A stretch of 64,000 nt of DNA from Isoetes taiwanensis (GCA_021234155.1 JAJEKV010000003.1:20320386-20384385); one strand, 5' to 3'; counted from the first letter of the stretch, positions 1 to 12,959 are shown. Numbers and translations: made by a program. Notes: generated by a model not told the origin, from the sequence alone.

Positions 1-141
1 GTGTCTTTCCCTAAGCCCGAAATTACCATTGATTTTCTATTATCATGGCACTCATTATTATTATCATTCTATCAAGTTCGAAGTCTCGGTTATTATCACC
101 AAATTATTATCATCATTTTATCATATCAAAACTTCAATTAT

Positions 142-235
142 TATGGTGTTGGAGTACACCTTAAAGCCTCCAAATATTATTATTATTCTATGGTGTTGGA
201 GTACACCCTAAAACCTCCAAATTATTATTATCATC
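142..235. repeat. 47-bp tandem duplication
   Basis: Two adjacent copies (142-188 and 189-235) begin TATGGTGTTGGAGTACACC and end in a TTA-rich tail. The motif AGTTCGAAGTCTCGG also occurs on both sides (about 75 and 242). The flanking DNA is (TTA/TCA)-rich and shows no coding signal. Confidence 0.7.
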
Positions 236-881
236 ATTTCGAGTTCGAAGTCTCGGATATCAAAACTTCGGTTGTGTTCCCTATTGTACTAAATATATGA
301 AAAACTTTGAAGTAAGAGGGCCGAGGGGACCGGCCCATTTTTTGTTTGGGCGAGATGTTGACCGGGATTTTGGCACCCGGTCAACATAAGAAAAAAGAAA
401 AGAAAAAATCGAAGGGGGGAGGGGTGATGGAGATTAATATTGTGGTTAGAAGACCTTTGAAATACTTTTAAGGGTGGAGATAAGGAGGTTGAAATGGATG
501 GTGGAGATTAAGAGGTGGAAAAGTTTGAAATGGATGGTGAAGATTAAGAGGTTGAGATGGAAGGATAAGATTAAGAGGTACATTGTATAAGAACCTTGAG
601 GAGCACGAGCTCTTCCTCTCTCCCTGCTCCACGATTTTGTGGAGGGTGGCAGCCTCCACATGATCTGGTGTAGAAGCCTCCCATGGTTCAGAGACATGGG
701 AGGATGATTTCCATTGTATTTCCATGCCAGTTCTTGATTATAAAAGAAGATTTTTGGGCCCATATTATTTTCTTATTCTTATTCCAATTCTGGTCAAGTA
801 TTTTGTTTTAATCTAGCAGCACCGGATGATCTTGATTTCTGCCTTTGAGGTCGAATGATGGGGGTGTGGGAAAACCCGCCA
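236..881. other. non-coding purine-rich stretch
   Basis: No supportable gene. Positions 450-590 contain three to four degenerate copies of a roughly 30-base purine-rich motif of the form GGTGGAGATTAAGAGGTTGAAATG. The rest is ordinary AT-rich DNA downstream of the minus-strand gene that ends at 882. Confidence 0.5.
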
Positions 882-1904
882 TCAGTCCACTATAGCTTTC
901 ATTGTTTTGAATTCTTTGGTGGTTTGAACACCAAGACCAGGCAACCATTTGGCTGCATCCCTTAGAATATCTTCCCTATCTTTTTCATTAGCATTCCTAC
1001 AAATATTAGTAACAAGTTTGCCAATATTCTTTGACAATCTTTTCTTTTTCTTTGTGCTGAAATCACCATTCAGTTTGGCTTCTTCATCAACTGCAGCCTT
1101 CCTTTCTCTCTGTCTTTGTCTTTCTTTTCTTTTTTTTTTTGTTCAGCTCTCTTCTACCTAAAAAGAACTAACAAAAGTTAATTCTGTAAAGGATACAGAA
1201 TAAACAATTGGAGATAAAACTTGACTTGCCTTCAATATCCATTGGAGCATGTGTCTCATTTTGAATGTATTCACGATGTGCCTTCTCTGTCATAAAATCA
1301 GTTTGTGTTTCTTCATAACAAAATTCAGCACCAATATCTGAAAAGATAAATAAAAAACTAAGGTTATACATGAAGTCTCTATTTAGACAAGCAAACAACA
1401 ATAAAATAAATCCTTCATGAAATGGCCATTCGAGAATTTAAACACTTAAATCGAACTTGAATTACCTGGATCCTCTTCTTTAGCATTTGTGTCATTCTGC
1501 ACAATTTGAGCATGTGCTTCTTGACAGGAACATCCACCACCTTAAATGAAAGTAGTACATTCAATATCATTACAAAATTCATTGGTTATTACAACACTAA
1601 ACAAGCACTAACGACATACCTTCATATATGTTTTCATGTTGAACATCCTCTGTTCTTGTTTCATCAAGGACAACAGCAGGTTCGTCTTCTCCTATTAAGG
1701 CACAGTAATGAAAAATTAAGTGTCCAGAGCAGTCAAGAACAGGCAATAAGCATCTGACATACCTCTACCAGGAATCATCTTCTCATCAAAATTCTTGCTG
1801 AAACTAAAGCAGCACTCTATAAATCTTTCGGATACAATTGGGCCAGGATCAAATTGCACTCGGTTCTTGGCCAAGGAACATAGGAAGGCAGAATTCCAGT
1901 CCAT
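882..1904 (-). CDS. uncharacterised spliced gene, about 220 aa
   Basis: I do not recognise the family. Five minus-strand exons can be joined: 1904-1763, 1691-1620, 1540-1466, 1337-1230 and 1157-882. The first four junctions are all phase 1 and keep one open frame. Three introns are GT-AG. The fourth (1229-1158) has a GC donor in the context AG|GCAAGT, the usual form of plant GC-AG introns. The product is acidic in the middle (EDEP, EET, KEEDP) and has a very basic C-terminal part, with a run of Lys/Arg/Gln followed by KKKKRLSKN, that could serve as a nuclear localisation signal. The exon sum is one base too long. An 11-T run (11 A on the coding strand) near 1130-1140 is the obvious place for a one-base length error or mutation. 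The ATG at 1904 is the first good one; the open frame extends upstream to 2177. The gene may be host or a captured transposon gene. Confidence 0.45.
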
Positions 1905-2218
1905 AGTGGAGAGATGGATGAATTGCAAGAAATTTCGCAAGAACATGAGACTACACCGCCATTTCCCATTTCGAATTGCAAAATTGCTCCGGTGCCTAAA
2001 CGATCCAAGAAAAGAATCTCCCTCCCTCTCAGGAAATTTGGATGACGGCCGAATGAAGGGCGAAAATTCAGTGACGGTCGAGGAAGGGCGTGACGTTTGC
2101 GTTTGAAGTTCGAAAAGCAGTTTTCCAGCATGGGTGTTGCCCACATGCTTTTTTGCATATGTCAAGAAAAAACACACCCTGCAACGAGCAGAGGAAAATC
2201 ATTCTGCCGCACAACGCA

Positions 2219-2455
2219 GAGGATACTTAACAAAGACACTTAGTAGCGCCGCTGCAGAAATGTCGGAGAGATTTTACATGATATAAAAGTAGCCAAAAAC
2301 CCCAGTATTTCAACCAAACGTGTATTACATCAATCCAGAGGAGACTTAACAAAGACACTTAGTAGCGCCGCTACGAAAATGTCGGAGAGATTTTACACGA
2401 TATAAAAGTAATAAAAAATCCCAGTAATTCAACCAAACATGTATTACACATGTAT
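2219..2455. repeat. 118-bp tandem duplication with TATA-like boxes
   Basis: Two copies (about 2219-2337 and 2338-2455) share CTTAACAAAGACACTTAGTA, then a GCGCCGCT core, ATGTCGGAGAGATTTTACA and TATAAAAGTA. Each copy therefore carries a plus-strand TATAAAAG box (about 2283 and 2401). They lie about 1 kb upstream of the ABCG start. Whether they act as promoters is not shown by the sequence. Confidence 0.7.
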
Positions 2456-3385
2456 TACATAGGGACTGGCAACTGGTGGAGGCATTATTATAGGCCCTCG
2501 TGGTGCCATGAACTGGGCGGCTGGAGGAAATTTTCTATCAATTGTTCTTAGATTTTTCTAATATACAAAAAATTTCCGGTAAACGAGGAAATTTCATTTA
2601 GGGTGTATATGTATGAAATAATCAACATGTCGGGAAGAAGTCTCTTTTGACGTGCTTACAAAGACGACGAGTTACTGGAACTTACTGCAGAGAACAAGTC
2701 AAGGCGCCAAGCCGGACCCAGCTATGGCGATGTGCCCACTCCGTCGCCTTTCCTCACGACACTACGTGCTCGGCTGCCTCTCTTGTCAACCCCGTGGTAG
2801 ATCAGACGCAGCCCAACTCTTTATTACTGCTCCAAACCGGATAAAATTTGTCTCTCTTTCCAGATCTAACCTGTTTTTTTGGCTGCAAAAAAAAAATCCT
2901 TTTGTGAGTCGCTAAAGGAAAAACAAATATCCCCCTGCTCCTTCGCCACATCGTTCAGAACGTGCTGCAGGGTCCCCGAGCCATGATTATCTGGAAGTCT
3001 TACATTTTGATGCTTCATCCTGCCCATCCGTGTTCCGGTTTCCGGTTTCAAACATTAAATTATTGGAGATTGCTATGGCGGTTGAAGTCTTGAGTAGAGG
3101 TTTGTAGATCTAGTATTGACTTCGTAAGCGATTATGGTGGAAGGTTTCCAACACGTCAACCCAACCAAAAACCGAGTAACAACGTAGTTGCTGCTTACAC
3201 TTCCAAGCTAAATTATTGCTGCTGGGAGTGTGAGCAAGTTCATTTCTGGGCAGCTTGTAAATTTCTTCTCGAATACTTGATCATGTTGTTAGTAAGCTGT
3301 GTTTTTTGATTCGAAAGGCTGTTATTCTAGGCCTGTGCGAAGTTTGTTTGCAATTCAATCCCGGAGTTTGAAATCCTATCCACTA
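2456..3385. promoter_or_regulatory. upstream region of the ABCG gene
   Basis: This 930-bp interval holds no supportable coding sequence. It should contain the promoter and 5' leader of the transporter that starts at 3386. I see no decisive TATA box close to the start, so the transcription start cannot be placed. Confidence 0.35.
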
Positions 3386-6300
3386 ATGGCAAAACTTGTG
3401 CCCTATATCTTTCTGGGCATGCTTATGAGCATGCTTACATTCGCCGTGGCTCGGGTGTCAGATCTTAATTACAGCAGCTTAGCACCTCCGGGATATAATT
3501 ATACTTCCAGCTTATCTCCTCCGATTGCATATGACACCACACCTGGTGTACCAGAGTTTGTGATGGCTTCTCTACAGAACAAAACGGACACCATCACAGA
3601 AGAAGTTAGCAAGAAATATAGCTTCTGCATTGTAGATGGGTAAGGCAATTCCCTACTTGTATAGATGTTTTGGTCAGTATACTTGTACTTGCATTTTGGT
3701 CAGAAGATACTCGTAAAGCAGTTATAAGATTGATCTTGTTTCAACATTGAAAAAGCCTGGGGAATGGTGTATCTAGGAATGTTAATTGTTATCAACATAT
3801 TTGGGCTGATTCAAATACGTCATATTAATTAAGGTCCAGACTGTTCTTTCTGGTTTTGCATGTAAGCAGACAATATAAATAGTGACAGTCCTGTAAGTAA
3901 ATCAACTGCTGCTTCTGTTTTGTGTCCAATTTAACCCCATAAGACAATTGATAGCAAAAGGGTGAGTTTTGATATTGTTGACTTTTACATGTTGCAGCAA
4001 AAAGGATCGTCAAGCAGCTTTTGGATACTCAGATAATGCACCATTTTTGAGCGATTGCTATTATAGTGGTATGGCATTTATCATTTGTTATAAAGTGCTA
4101 AAAGCTTGGGGTGTGTCTTGCGTTAAATCCGATTCCAGCTTACCCAAAGGCTAATGTTGCCAATGTTGATCTACATTATCTTACAACGTTTGCTACCCTA
4201 CTAGTTCAGTTTTCATACAGTACTGAGAATTAGATGTCATTTATTACATGTATGGAGGTTGCTCTAATGGATCTGTTGTACCTGGTGGTTTTTGACCTTC
4301 AGTTCCTGACTGTAGATTTTTATCCTTTCAGGAGAAATGACGAATCGATTATGTGGGGAGGCAGAGATTAGGTTCTACTTTGCGTCAATTTTCAGAGCCG
4401 ATGATCTGCCTCCTAATATAAATTGCAACCAAAGTCATTGGTCCCTTGGATGTGAAGCTGGTTATGCAAGTAGTATGACTCAAGAAGATACTTCATCTTC
4501 AAAGCAAATACCTGTGCGAGATTCAAATCCTCAACCTTGTTGTGCAGGCTTCTTCTGTCCCCGTGGGATGACCTGTATGATACGTGAGTACCACGTAGAA
4601 ATATGCTGCTATTGGTTTCCTTGTAATTGAACATAGATTGACATGTTTGTTATTCTTCATTGTCTTGTGCAGCTTGTCCGCTTGGTGCATATTGCCCACT
4701 TGCAACATATAACCCAGCAAGTGGTCTTTGCGATCCGTAAGTCTGGATTTACGAAAAGAACCAGATATAGTTTAACTACATATATAGCATTATCTTAAAA
4801 TCATCAATCAGTTTATCATTAGATGCATTTTGAAGCTTTCCTTTATAGCTGTCTTATCCCACAGATTCAAGCAACCTAGTAAGCTATACAAGTCCAGAAC
4901 TTTACCCTTGATTAGAGAATCTGTCCTGTTGATCTGTTCGTTGGTCTCTATTATCTTAGTCATCTTCAGTGACTAGTCCAATCTTGAGTCTTAATGTTTT
5001 CTATCATAAGTACCACCAAGTGAATTTTTTCTTGCCTTGTTTTAGTGCATTGTCTTCCCTGCCATCACGATGTGTTATAGGCATCATCACTTTTCTTTTT
5101 CGTACTGGCACAGAGATGTGCAGCTGGCCATGTTTTACAGAAATTGTAGTGTGTTTTAAAGATACCCTCTCTTTTGAACAAATTGCTTTTGACAGTTTGT
5201 GGAAATTAAAGTTAACTTAATCTTTTTGTTGGCAGTTATGGTTATAAGCTGACACCAGGGATGGGTAACTTTTCTTGCGGTGGTGCCAACATATGGGCTG
5301 ATGTTAGCACTGCTGAACAGGTTTTCTGTGATGCTGGATCATACTGTCCCCTTCCTACTGATAAAAAAGAATGTGACAGTGGGTATGATCTTTGCATTAG
5401 TTCTGCTGCAATTAGGAATTTTGACCCCCAGTACTGATGTGTGGCATTGTTACAGATACTATTGTCGGGAAGGTTCAACATCACAAAAAAGTGCGAACAA
5501 GTTTTTCCCTTGAGATGATCATAAAGTTTCTATGTTGCAGTACTCACCCCGCTGTCTTTCTCACTTGCAGAATGCTTTCTTTTCACTTCATGCAAAGATG
5601 GAGCACAAAAACAAAACCTTCGTCTTTATGGGATATTGTCAATTGTATAATAACTATTCTTGTTCCTTGGTTCTTATGAAATAAGAGCTTTCTGGGGACA
5701 CTAATTGATTCTCTAACACCCTGTTGTTGTTTCAGGCAATTCTGGCCATGATACTCTTGATAGTATACAGCTGCTCCGATCTAGTAATGTCAGTCCGAGA
5801 TCGACGCAAGTCAAAAGCTAGAGAAAAAGCAGCTAGTTATGCCAAGGAGCATATTCCAGCAATGGAAAAATGGCGGATGGCCAAAGAAAAAGCAGCAAAA
5901 CGTGCTAAAAATTTTTCGGGTCAGCTTACCCGTACATTTTCACGTAAACAAGTTAAGAATATAGAAGAGAGGCCAGTTCTTAAACACAAACATGGTGGGC
6001 CTGCCAATAATAATGATGTCCTTATGTATGATATTCCTTCGAATTCAAAAGGTGATCATAAATCGTCACGATCAGGTAAAGGAGCAATGCCACAGGATCA
6101 CCTTCCACCTCCTCCCATAGCATTTGCTTTTGAACAGTCAGCTCATCCGCAAGATAATGCAGCACGGCTAAGTGAAACTCAAATTTTTAAGTATGCATAT
6201 GGTCAAATAGAGAAGGAGAAGGTTATGACATCATTTGGTATGGTCGCTGAAGGAGTAATGAATGCCAGACAACGACCACCAATTGAGTTGGCATTTCAGA

Positions 6301-9300
6301 ACTTGTCAATGATGCTAAAGAAAACAGGAAAGAAGATTCTGAGCAATGTGACTGGCAAGCTCTCACCTGGACACATAACAGCTATAATGGGACCATCAGG
6401 AGCTGGTAAAACTACATTTCTAAATGCTGTTGCAGGCAAAGCAACACACAGCAAAACTGTTGGGCATATTTATATCAATGGCGTAGCAGGACAAATACAA
6501 TCATATAAGAAGATAATTGGATTTGTACCACAAGATGATATTGTTCATGGCAATTTGACTGTTGAGGAAAATCTGTGGTTCAGTGCAAAGTACAGGTAAT
6601 TTCTTACTAGTTATACATGCTTCTCACTGAAGGAAAATGATCCGTGTGTTGGAATATACTTCAGAAAAAAGAAATCTAATTATATGGAGTAGAGACCAGG
6701 TGTCAGTAAAATTAGTCATTGTGTAAGGAGTTTAAAGGATTTGTTTTACGAAAAGGAGACCCTGTCCCAGCCTTACCTGTCCTCTTTAATAGCCAATATG
6801 CTGGCTATGGCCAAGACAAAGCATATCAATTTCTTTGCAAACTGTTTGCCTTGATTGATCAGTGGAAGAGTTGAATGTAGCAGTTTCCATATTTGTGTGC
6901 CTTTTAATTCTATTTGTTCACTATATGCATGGAACTGTACTGCATGTTGATTACGGAACTGTATATTCAGGCTTCCAACATATCTTCCAAAGCAAGAAAG
7001 AGTTTTGATCCTAGAGCGTATTATTGCTTCACTGGGTCTAGGCGCAATAAGGAATTCACTAGTGGGCACTGTTGAGAAACGTGGAATATCCGGGGGCCAA
7101 AGGAAGCGGGTAAATGTTGGCTTGGAAATGGTTATAGAACCTTCACTTCTTATTCTTGATGAGCCTACATCTGGGCTAGATAGCACATCCTCGCGCTTGG
7201 TCTTGCAAGCTTTAAGACGGGAGGCTCTGGAAGGAGTTAATGTTGTCTTGGTGCTTCACCAACCAAGGTAAGTAAAATGCATTAGACAAATGCCTGTTTC
7301 AGAAATCTCATAAGTTAGAGGAGCCCTAGGAGTTGTTTATGGTCATCGTTTAAGTGGCTAGTAGGAAGCTGATTTTTTTGCAAGCTTGTCAATTGGAGCT
7401 GATTCATGTAGCTTTTTCTCATTAAGTTCACTGAACTCTTTCCTTTGTGGACAGTTATACGTTATTTAAAATGTTTGACACAGTAATGTTTCTGGCAAAG
7501 GGTGGTCGAACTGCATACCTTGGACCAGTTGATGAAGTTGAAGACTACTTTGCAAAGTTGGGCGTTAAAGTTCCTCCTCGTATTAATCCACCTGATCACT
7601 TTATGGATGTATTGGAAGGGATTGTTACTCCTGAAGGTGACAGCAATTTTGATCCTGCCATTCTACCAATACTTTGGATGCAACACGAAGGGCACGAGAT
7701 TCCTGAAGATTTGAGGGCGTTGGCCTCTCAGCTTGCTGCTCGCAAACGTGGAAAACTTACAAGGGATAAATTTGCCCAACGTAAATCGTTTAGGCAGGAA
7801 GCATGGGAGGAACTCAAGGGTCCTCTGATCATATGGTGGGATACTGTAATACAATCTATCTCCACTGTGGAAGATTTTTCAGGACGAGATACTCTAGGAT
7901 TTGTTAGCCAATTTCAACTTGTGCTGCTTAGGTAAACATAAATCCCTTGCTTCTCATGTTATGTGCCTTCCCACTTATCCATTCGTGAGGATGACTTTGA
8001 TCTAATGTATATTACCAGAGTCTTCAAGCAGAGATTCCGAGAAGCCAGGGTTGTAGCACAAGATTATCTTATTCTATTGCTTGCAGGAGTATGTCTGGGA
8101 TTGCTTTCAGATGTTAGGGACAAAGCGTTAGGTTCGAATGGATATTCATATACAATCATTGCAATATGTAAGCATAGGATTATTAGTTGTCCATATTGCG
8201 GTCAATACAATCACTCATATATGGTTTTCTGTGCAGCTCTTTTGTGCATGATATCATCTCTCAGGACCTTCTCTTTGGATAAACTGCAGTTTTGGCGAGA
8301 AAGTGCATCAGGAATCAACAGGATTGCATACTTTTTGGCTAAAGACACAACAGATCACTTCGACACACTTGTCAAACCTTTTGTTTATCTTTCAATGTTC
8401 TATTTTTTCAATGATCCACGGTCGTCTTTTATCTCCAACTATTATGTGACACTGGCCCTGATCTACTGCGTTACGGGCATAGGCTATATCTTTGCCATAC
8501 TTTTACAACCTTCAACAGCACAACTGGTAAACATTTTACTGTCAACTCGCTAAGGGTGTTTTAAGTTATTGTCTGGATCCATTAGAATCTCGTCCTTCAT
8601 GGAAATCACCTGTTTAATGTACAAAATGTGACTTCCTATAAGCTAAAGTAACTCATGGAAGGAGAACTACTCAAGAAACTGAATGAGGCAGTCGCATAAA
8701 GATACATTTTAGCAAATGTTGCTAACATGTGAGACTGATTGCAAATCCGACTTAGAATTGTCCTGTATTGTAGTCATAAGATTGTTATATCTGTCTACTT
8801 TAGTTTTGTTATTGGAATTGTTTTTTCTGAACTTTGTTCTACTCGTGCAGTGTTGTGTATTTATACCAATCGTAACTACACTTTTAGCAACAAAATCAAG
8901 TCCTGTTGGGATTGTAAATATTTTAGCCAATATCAGCTATGCGAAATGGGCACTTGAAGCTTATGTTATTGCGAATGCAAAAAGGTAAACAGTCTATATG
9001 CTGCTTTTTTGTGAAGTTATAATCTAACACTATCAATCCCATTTTTAAATCATTTCCATTGCTATATTTGTCCACTCATGTATTGCAACCTAAAAATTCT
9101 AGGATGCCGTTAGATTCAAATTTAATTGCAATGACAATTCTTTTGCTTCGTACTGAACAAGCATGAATTGTGTGGTCTCTTCTTGAAACTAAAGCCACAA
9201 TTTGTCATTTTGAAACAGGTATGCTGGCGTCTGGTTGATAACCCGATGTGGGGTTCTCCAGAAGCTTGGATATGAGCTGGATCGTTTACCAATTTGTCTT

Positions 9301-9384
9301 GCCATTCTTATTGGCTATGGTTTGGCTTCACGAATGATAGCTCTGCTGCTACTCTTTATCAGCAATAGAAGCAGACAAAAGTGA
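3386..9384 (+). CDS. ABCG half transporter, ABCG24/ABCG28 type (14 exons, 1,089 aa)
   Basis: A plasma- or endomembrane half-size ABC transporter of the plant ABCG (WBC) class with a Cys-rich N-terminal ectodomain. Exons: 3386-3639, 3998-4068, 4332-4583, 4673-4736, 5236-5382, 5456-5490, 5571-5644, 5736-6595, 6971-7267, 7455-7931, 8019-8167, 8237-8526, 8851-8984, 9219-9384. All introns are GT-AG, and the exon sum is 3,270 nt with no internal stop. Residues 1-24 form a signal peptide, which is why I chose this start over the in-frame ATG at 3299. A Cys-rich region (about 80-270, with [14 protein letters not shown] and GSYCP) is followed by a membrane span (about 293-313) and a basic linker. The nucleotide-binding domain has Walker A GPSGAGKT (518-525), Q565, signature ISGGQ (625-629), Walker B ending D649-E650 and H682. 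The C-terminal ABC2 membrane domain runs from about 840 to 1089. Length and order match the family. Relatives include pollen, lipid and cutin exporters; the substrate here is unknown. Confidence 0.95.
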
Positions 9385-9769
9385 ATGAGTGCTTTTGTAA
9401 TAAGAGCATATATAATCGGCAACCTGTTGGCCTGTATATATTATCCCCTAGCCTGCAGCTGCAACAGAATTGGAGGCATACGATGTATTCTTGCTTTTCA
9501 AGATTTAGAATTCTGGAGCGTGCAATGCCATAAGAATGGCCAGTTTTCTTAGTCGAGAAGATCCTATCCTTAGCCATATTTATGCACTGTTGCAGCATTA
9601 TTTTGCATACTCCAACTCAAAAGCTTTAGTCATCCAAATCGAGGATAAAGAGTTGTGTTTATGGTGCCATGGCCAAGAGGCTACGTTTCCGTGGAGTGAT
9701 CTGACTTGGACAAGATAGAGGTAGTAGACTTAGTAGACCGGACTAAGTACTTCGAAATCTCTTCTGGGT

Positions 9770-9775
9770 AATAAA
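9770..9775 (+). terminator. candidate poly(A) signal of the ABCG gene
   Basis: AATAAA lies 386 bases after the stop codon at 9382-9384. It is the best match in the downstream region, but plant signals are loose and no transcript evidence is available. Confidence 0.3.
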
Positions 9776-10099
9776 ACGCTGGAAGTTGCCTCTAAAAGCG
9801 GACCTTGAAGTTACCTTAAAGGCGGACCTGCCCATGTGGCAAAACTGTTTGCACTAAAACACTTTGGTTTCGACTTGAACTTTAAAATTTGAAGTCAAGG
9901 TCAACCTCCATGGAACGTAGTCTAATCGAACCTTTCATGCCTTCGATTGAATCTTGCGTGTGCAATGCATGCTTAAAGAATATGTAAGCCACTAGGGAAC
10001 AAGTTTGACCTATAACCAATCTTTAAATCAAGCAAAAATTTTCTTTCCTTATTGAAAGATATTTTTTATTCGAAACCAGTTTGTGGGTACACCTTACTT
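9776..10099. other. non-coding spacer
   Basis: No gene or RNA seen. A short local repeat of GCGGACCT occurs near 9800-9830. Confidence 0.4.
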
Positions 10100-10870
10100 C
10101 TATGTGATATCAATGCATCCACATATCAATAGCAATTGTGTGGAGTCAATCAGATAGCATAATAACCTTCTACATCCCAAACAGCTAAAGAAATTGTTCC
10201 ACAATTGTTGACCCAACCTTTGATCAGTCATAGAAACTTGCTTACTAAGTTTGGATCTAAGAGAGATTAAGATCCTAGAGGAATATTTGTACTTCTGGGA
10301 GAATACAAGTTCTCTGTGCCTCTTCCAAATAATCCATAGAAGCCATCCCTTACACAAATGTATGGCGATCTTCTTTACTGCAGGGATATATTCCTAGCAC
10401 AATATAAAGGACTAGAGAATAGAATAGAATAGAATAGATTTTTAGCGTCCACGGAGACCAATTGGAGAAGAGATCTCAGATACTTTTTTCCCCGGATCCC
10501 AGGTTGCTTGAGTATCAATGCGTTCAATGAGCGATCGTCTCATCCACTTGATCACACATGGGGCACGCAGGATTGACTTGAACCTTTAGAGAGTAGATCC
10601 CAAATACTTCTTTCACTTGATCCCAGGTTGCTTGAGTATCAACGCATTCCATGAAGCAATGCTCGATCGTCTCATCCGCTTGATCACACATGGGGCAAAC
10701 AGGACTGATCTATACCTCAAATTTAGTGACCAAATAGTTAGTCCTCAGTGCTCTATAAATAATTTGCCAAGCGAGAACCTGTACTTTTGGAAGAAATTGA
10801 TTCTTCCAAACCCGTTTCCACATTCATTTCAGTTCATTCTCACAGAACTACAAGGACAATTTAGGTGATA
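10100..10870 (-). pseudogene. LINE remnant: zf-RVT region and C-terminal tail
   Basis: On the minus strand, 10860-10600 reads as the zinc-binding reverse-transcriptase region of plant LINEs: W-Q-I-I-Y-R-A-L-R-T-N, then CPMCDQADETIEHCFMEC, matching the family's CPxC...E...HxxxxC pattern. Downstream, 10357-10100 contains LLWIIWKRHRELVF, equivalent to the tail motif LWxIWKxRN found after zf-RVT. Stops and frame changes interrupt it. A 124-bp segment is tandemly duplicated inside (about 10465-10587 and 10588-10711). This is a dead fragment, not a gene. Confidence 0.7.
10465..10711. repeat. 124-bp tandem duplication within the LINE remnant
   Basis: GATCCCAGGTTGCTTGAGTA occurs at 10495 and again at 10619, with matching flanks on both sides (AGAGATCTCAGATACTT versus AGTAGATCCCAAATACTT). 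The copies differ by several substitutions and a short deletion. Confidence 0.75.
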
Positions 10871-11369
10871 ATTGGAGCACCTCATTTGAATGAAGGAGTT
10901 TATAACAATTGGAGACAAAGCAATGTTCTACCAAAGCCTCATAAATTATCAAGAGATTACCCACCATAGGTCTTGCATAGTAAGGGATATTTCCCAAGTT
11001 TTTCTATATGACGAAAACTAAATTTCCTTTTAAAGTCCTGCCCCCTATGCCAAATATATTCCCAAAATATGGCGTAACCAAATTAACATGACCTGTAAGA
11101 TTAAACACTGTCATATCAACCATATATGAGGCATTTTCTCACAACTATTATTACGTGGGATCCAAGCCATCGGGTTCTATTCATGAAGCATTATGTGGGA
11201 TCCAAGCCATCGAGTCCTATTCATGAAGCATTAGGACACTTCTATTATTATAAGATCCTATAATCTGATGATAATTTACAGCTCTATAGGAACAATAGGA
11301 CTTAAGCTGTTGCAAAATTAGAAGCATTTGGTTCCATTCAAAACGAACATTCTCCTGGGGAAATAATAG
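10871..11369. other. AT-rich spacer
   Basis: No gene recognised. A 40-base local duplication is visible around 11155-11230 (GTGGGATCCAAGCCATCG twice, each followed by TTCATGAAGCATTA). Confidence 0.4.
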
Positions 11370-11495
11370 TGAAGAAAGTAAATCATTGCAAATCTGGAAG
11401 CATGTTTGGAAGAATTCTCTTCCTCCCAAAGTGAACATTCTTATTTGGTAGATTCTACAAAGAGCACCCAAGATCAATTAGTTGTATTGAAGATT
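11370..11495 (+). pseudogene. LINE zf-RVT fragment
   Basis: The plus strand reads Q-I-W-K-H-V-W-K-N-S-L-P-P-K-V-N-I-L-I-W-stop-I-L-Q-R-A, the characteristic WKxxWKxxLPPKVxxFxWRxxxxxL start of plant zf-RVT domains. A TAG replaces the expected Arg codon after I-W. The Cys/His part is not recoverable. Confidence 0.6.
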
Positions 11496-12241
11496 CTCCA
11501 AAATACTACATGAATTGCACAGATAGTCAACAAGTTTGGGACCTAAAAGTAATAATATTCCAGGGACTATATCCAATTTCTTGGTCTCCTAAAAAAAAGT
11601 GGCTACTCGCCTTTGTAAGACTTATCTATGTGAATTATTTGGAAGTATGTGAATTATTTGGAAGAGGTGACTTTTTGTGCTCCTTCAACGTAAACCAAAG
11701 AAGCATCTACAAAACACTTCTTCATGTGGCTTACAAACTTTTCTTGCCTCACTTACTCGCAATGCTATGTGCATGCTATAACATCACATAGTGCTAGGAT
11801 GAAAGCAAATTATTTCAATTGATAGAATACATTTTCAAAAAAAAAAAAAAGCACTATTGTGGCAATAGAATAATTGAAGAATCTGTCACATAACAAAATC
11901 CTAGTCACTCGACAAGTGACTATTTGACCTTTCTTAATGTTTTCCATAAAGATTATTTAGCCTACAAATTTTTCATCCTTCCTTTTAATGTTTTCTATGG
12001 AGATATATTAGTCTACACATCTTCCATTCTTTCTTTTAATGTTTTCCATAAAGATACATTAGCTGCAATTTGTTGTTTCATCAGTATGATCCCAATTAAG
12101 AGAATCATCCTAGCTAAGAACTAGATTGTCTATTCAAGATGGGAAAAGTACCTGGAAGACCAGTGAAGTAAGAAGCTGAGAAAGGATTAGAAGAATACTG
12201 AGATAGTAGTACGCTTTCTCCAAGCACCAAGCGCCCTTCCA
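11496..12241. repeat. spacer with roughly 52-bp tandem repeat
   Basis: Three degenerate copies of about 52 bp containing TTAATGTTTTCCATAAAGAT lie between 11933 and 12075. The rest shows no gene. Confidence 0.5.
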
Positions 12242-12720
12242 ATGTCGGCTAAATGGCAGGTGCAGATTCCACGTGAGTATTGGTCTCATATGTGGTCTTG
12301 TGTTTGGAATAACCTGCTCCATCCAAATGTATTTACGCTTTGGTTTCAGATCATTCACAGATGTTTCTTGTTAATGTATTCTGTCACCATGCGATCCTCA
12401 ATCTCTGCATTGTGTCCAATCTGCCTTGCGAAGAGTGAATCACTTGAATATTGTTTGTTTGCATGTCCTGAGCTCCAACTAGCCTGGACTTGATTTCAGG
12501 TTTTAATTGGATGGACAACACATTCTTCTAACATCCTGCCCTGATAGGTGGCCCTTAGTTAAAAAGAAGGCATTTCATCTTGGTTCTAGTTGGCCATTTG
12601 GGAACGAGACAGACTTCACATTTTATGAGGCATTTGTTCTCCTCTTTATAATTTTGTGTCTCGTGATCAAACCAAAATAGCGTTGGCCTATAAGTGCTCT
12701 TTTATTGAATTAGTGGTCAG
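12242..12720 (+). pseudogene. LINE zf-RVT fragment with tail
   Basis: The frame from 12242 contains a zf-RVT start (W-S-H-M-W-S-C-V-W-N-N-L-L-H-P-N-V-F-T), then CPICLAKSESLEYCLFACPE, giving the CPxC and E-x-C-L-F-x-C-P motifs of the family. A hydrophobic LFIILCLV segment near 12640 corresponds to the LWxIWK tail, then stops follow. It belongs to a different copy from the minus-strand LINE at 10.1-10.9 kb. Confidence 0.65.
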
Positions 12721-12959
12721 GGATAATATTTAGATCCAGTATCTCCAAACTACTTCATATCCTTGGGCTTCTCTTGTGGGACACGTGCATTGTGCTTAAG
12801 ACTCTAGTTCTGATGGTATATGCATGTGCTACAAGGCTTTTTGCGTACTTTATTTTTCATTAATAAAACTTTCCTTCTTTGAAAAGAAGAATAAGCCTAT
12901 ATTAATACTATCTGAACATGTATTTATTTCTATCCGACAGGACAACCATTCGACAACAG

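Noticed and set aside
949-1161. Plus-strand Leu/Phe/Ser-rich frame resembling a membrane protein
   Set aside because: It is the antisense of the Lys/Arg-rich last exon of the minus-strand gene.
3299-3385. Upstream in-frame ATG (3299) as start of the ABCG gene
   Set aside because: It would add 29 residues before a clean signal peptide that begins at 3386; family members start with the signal peptide.
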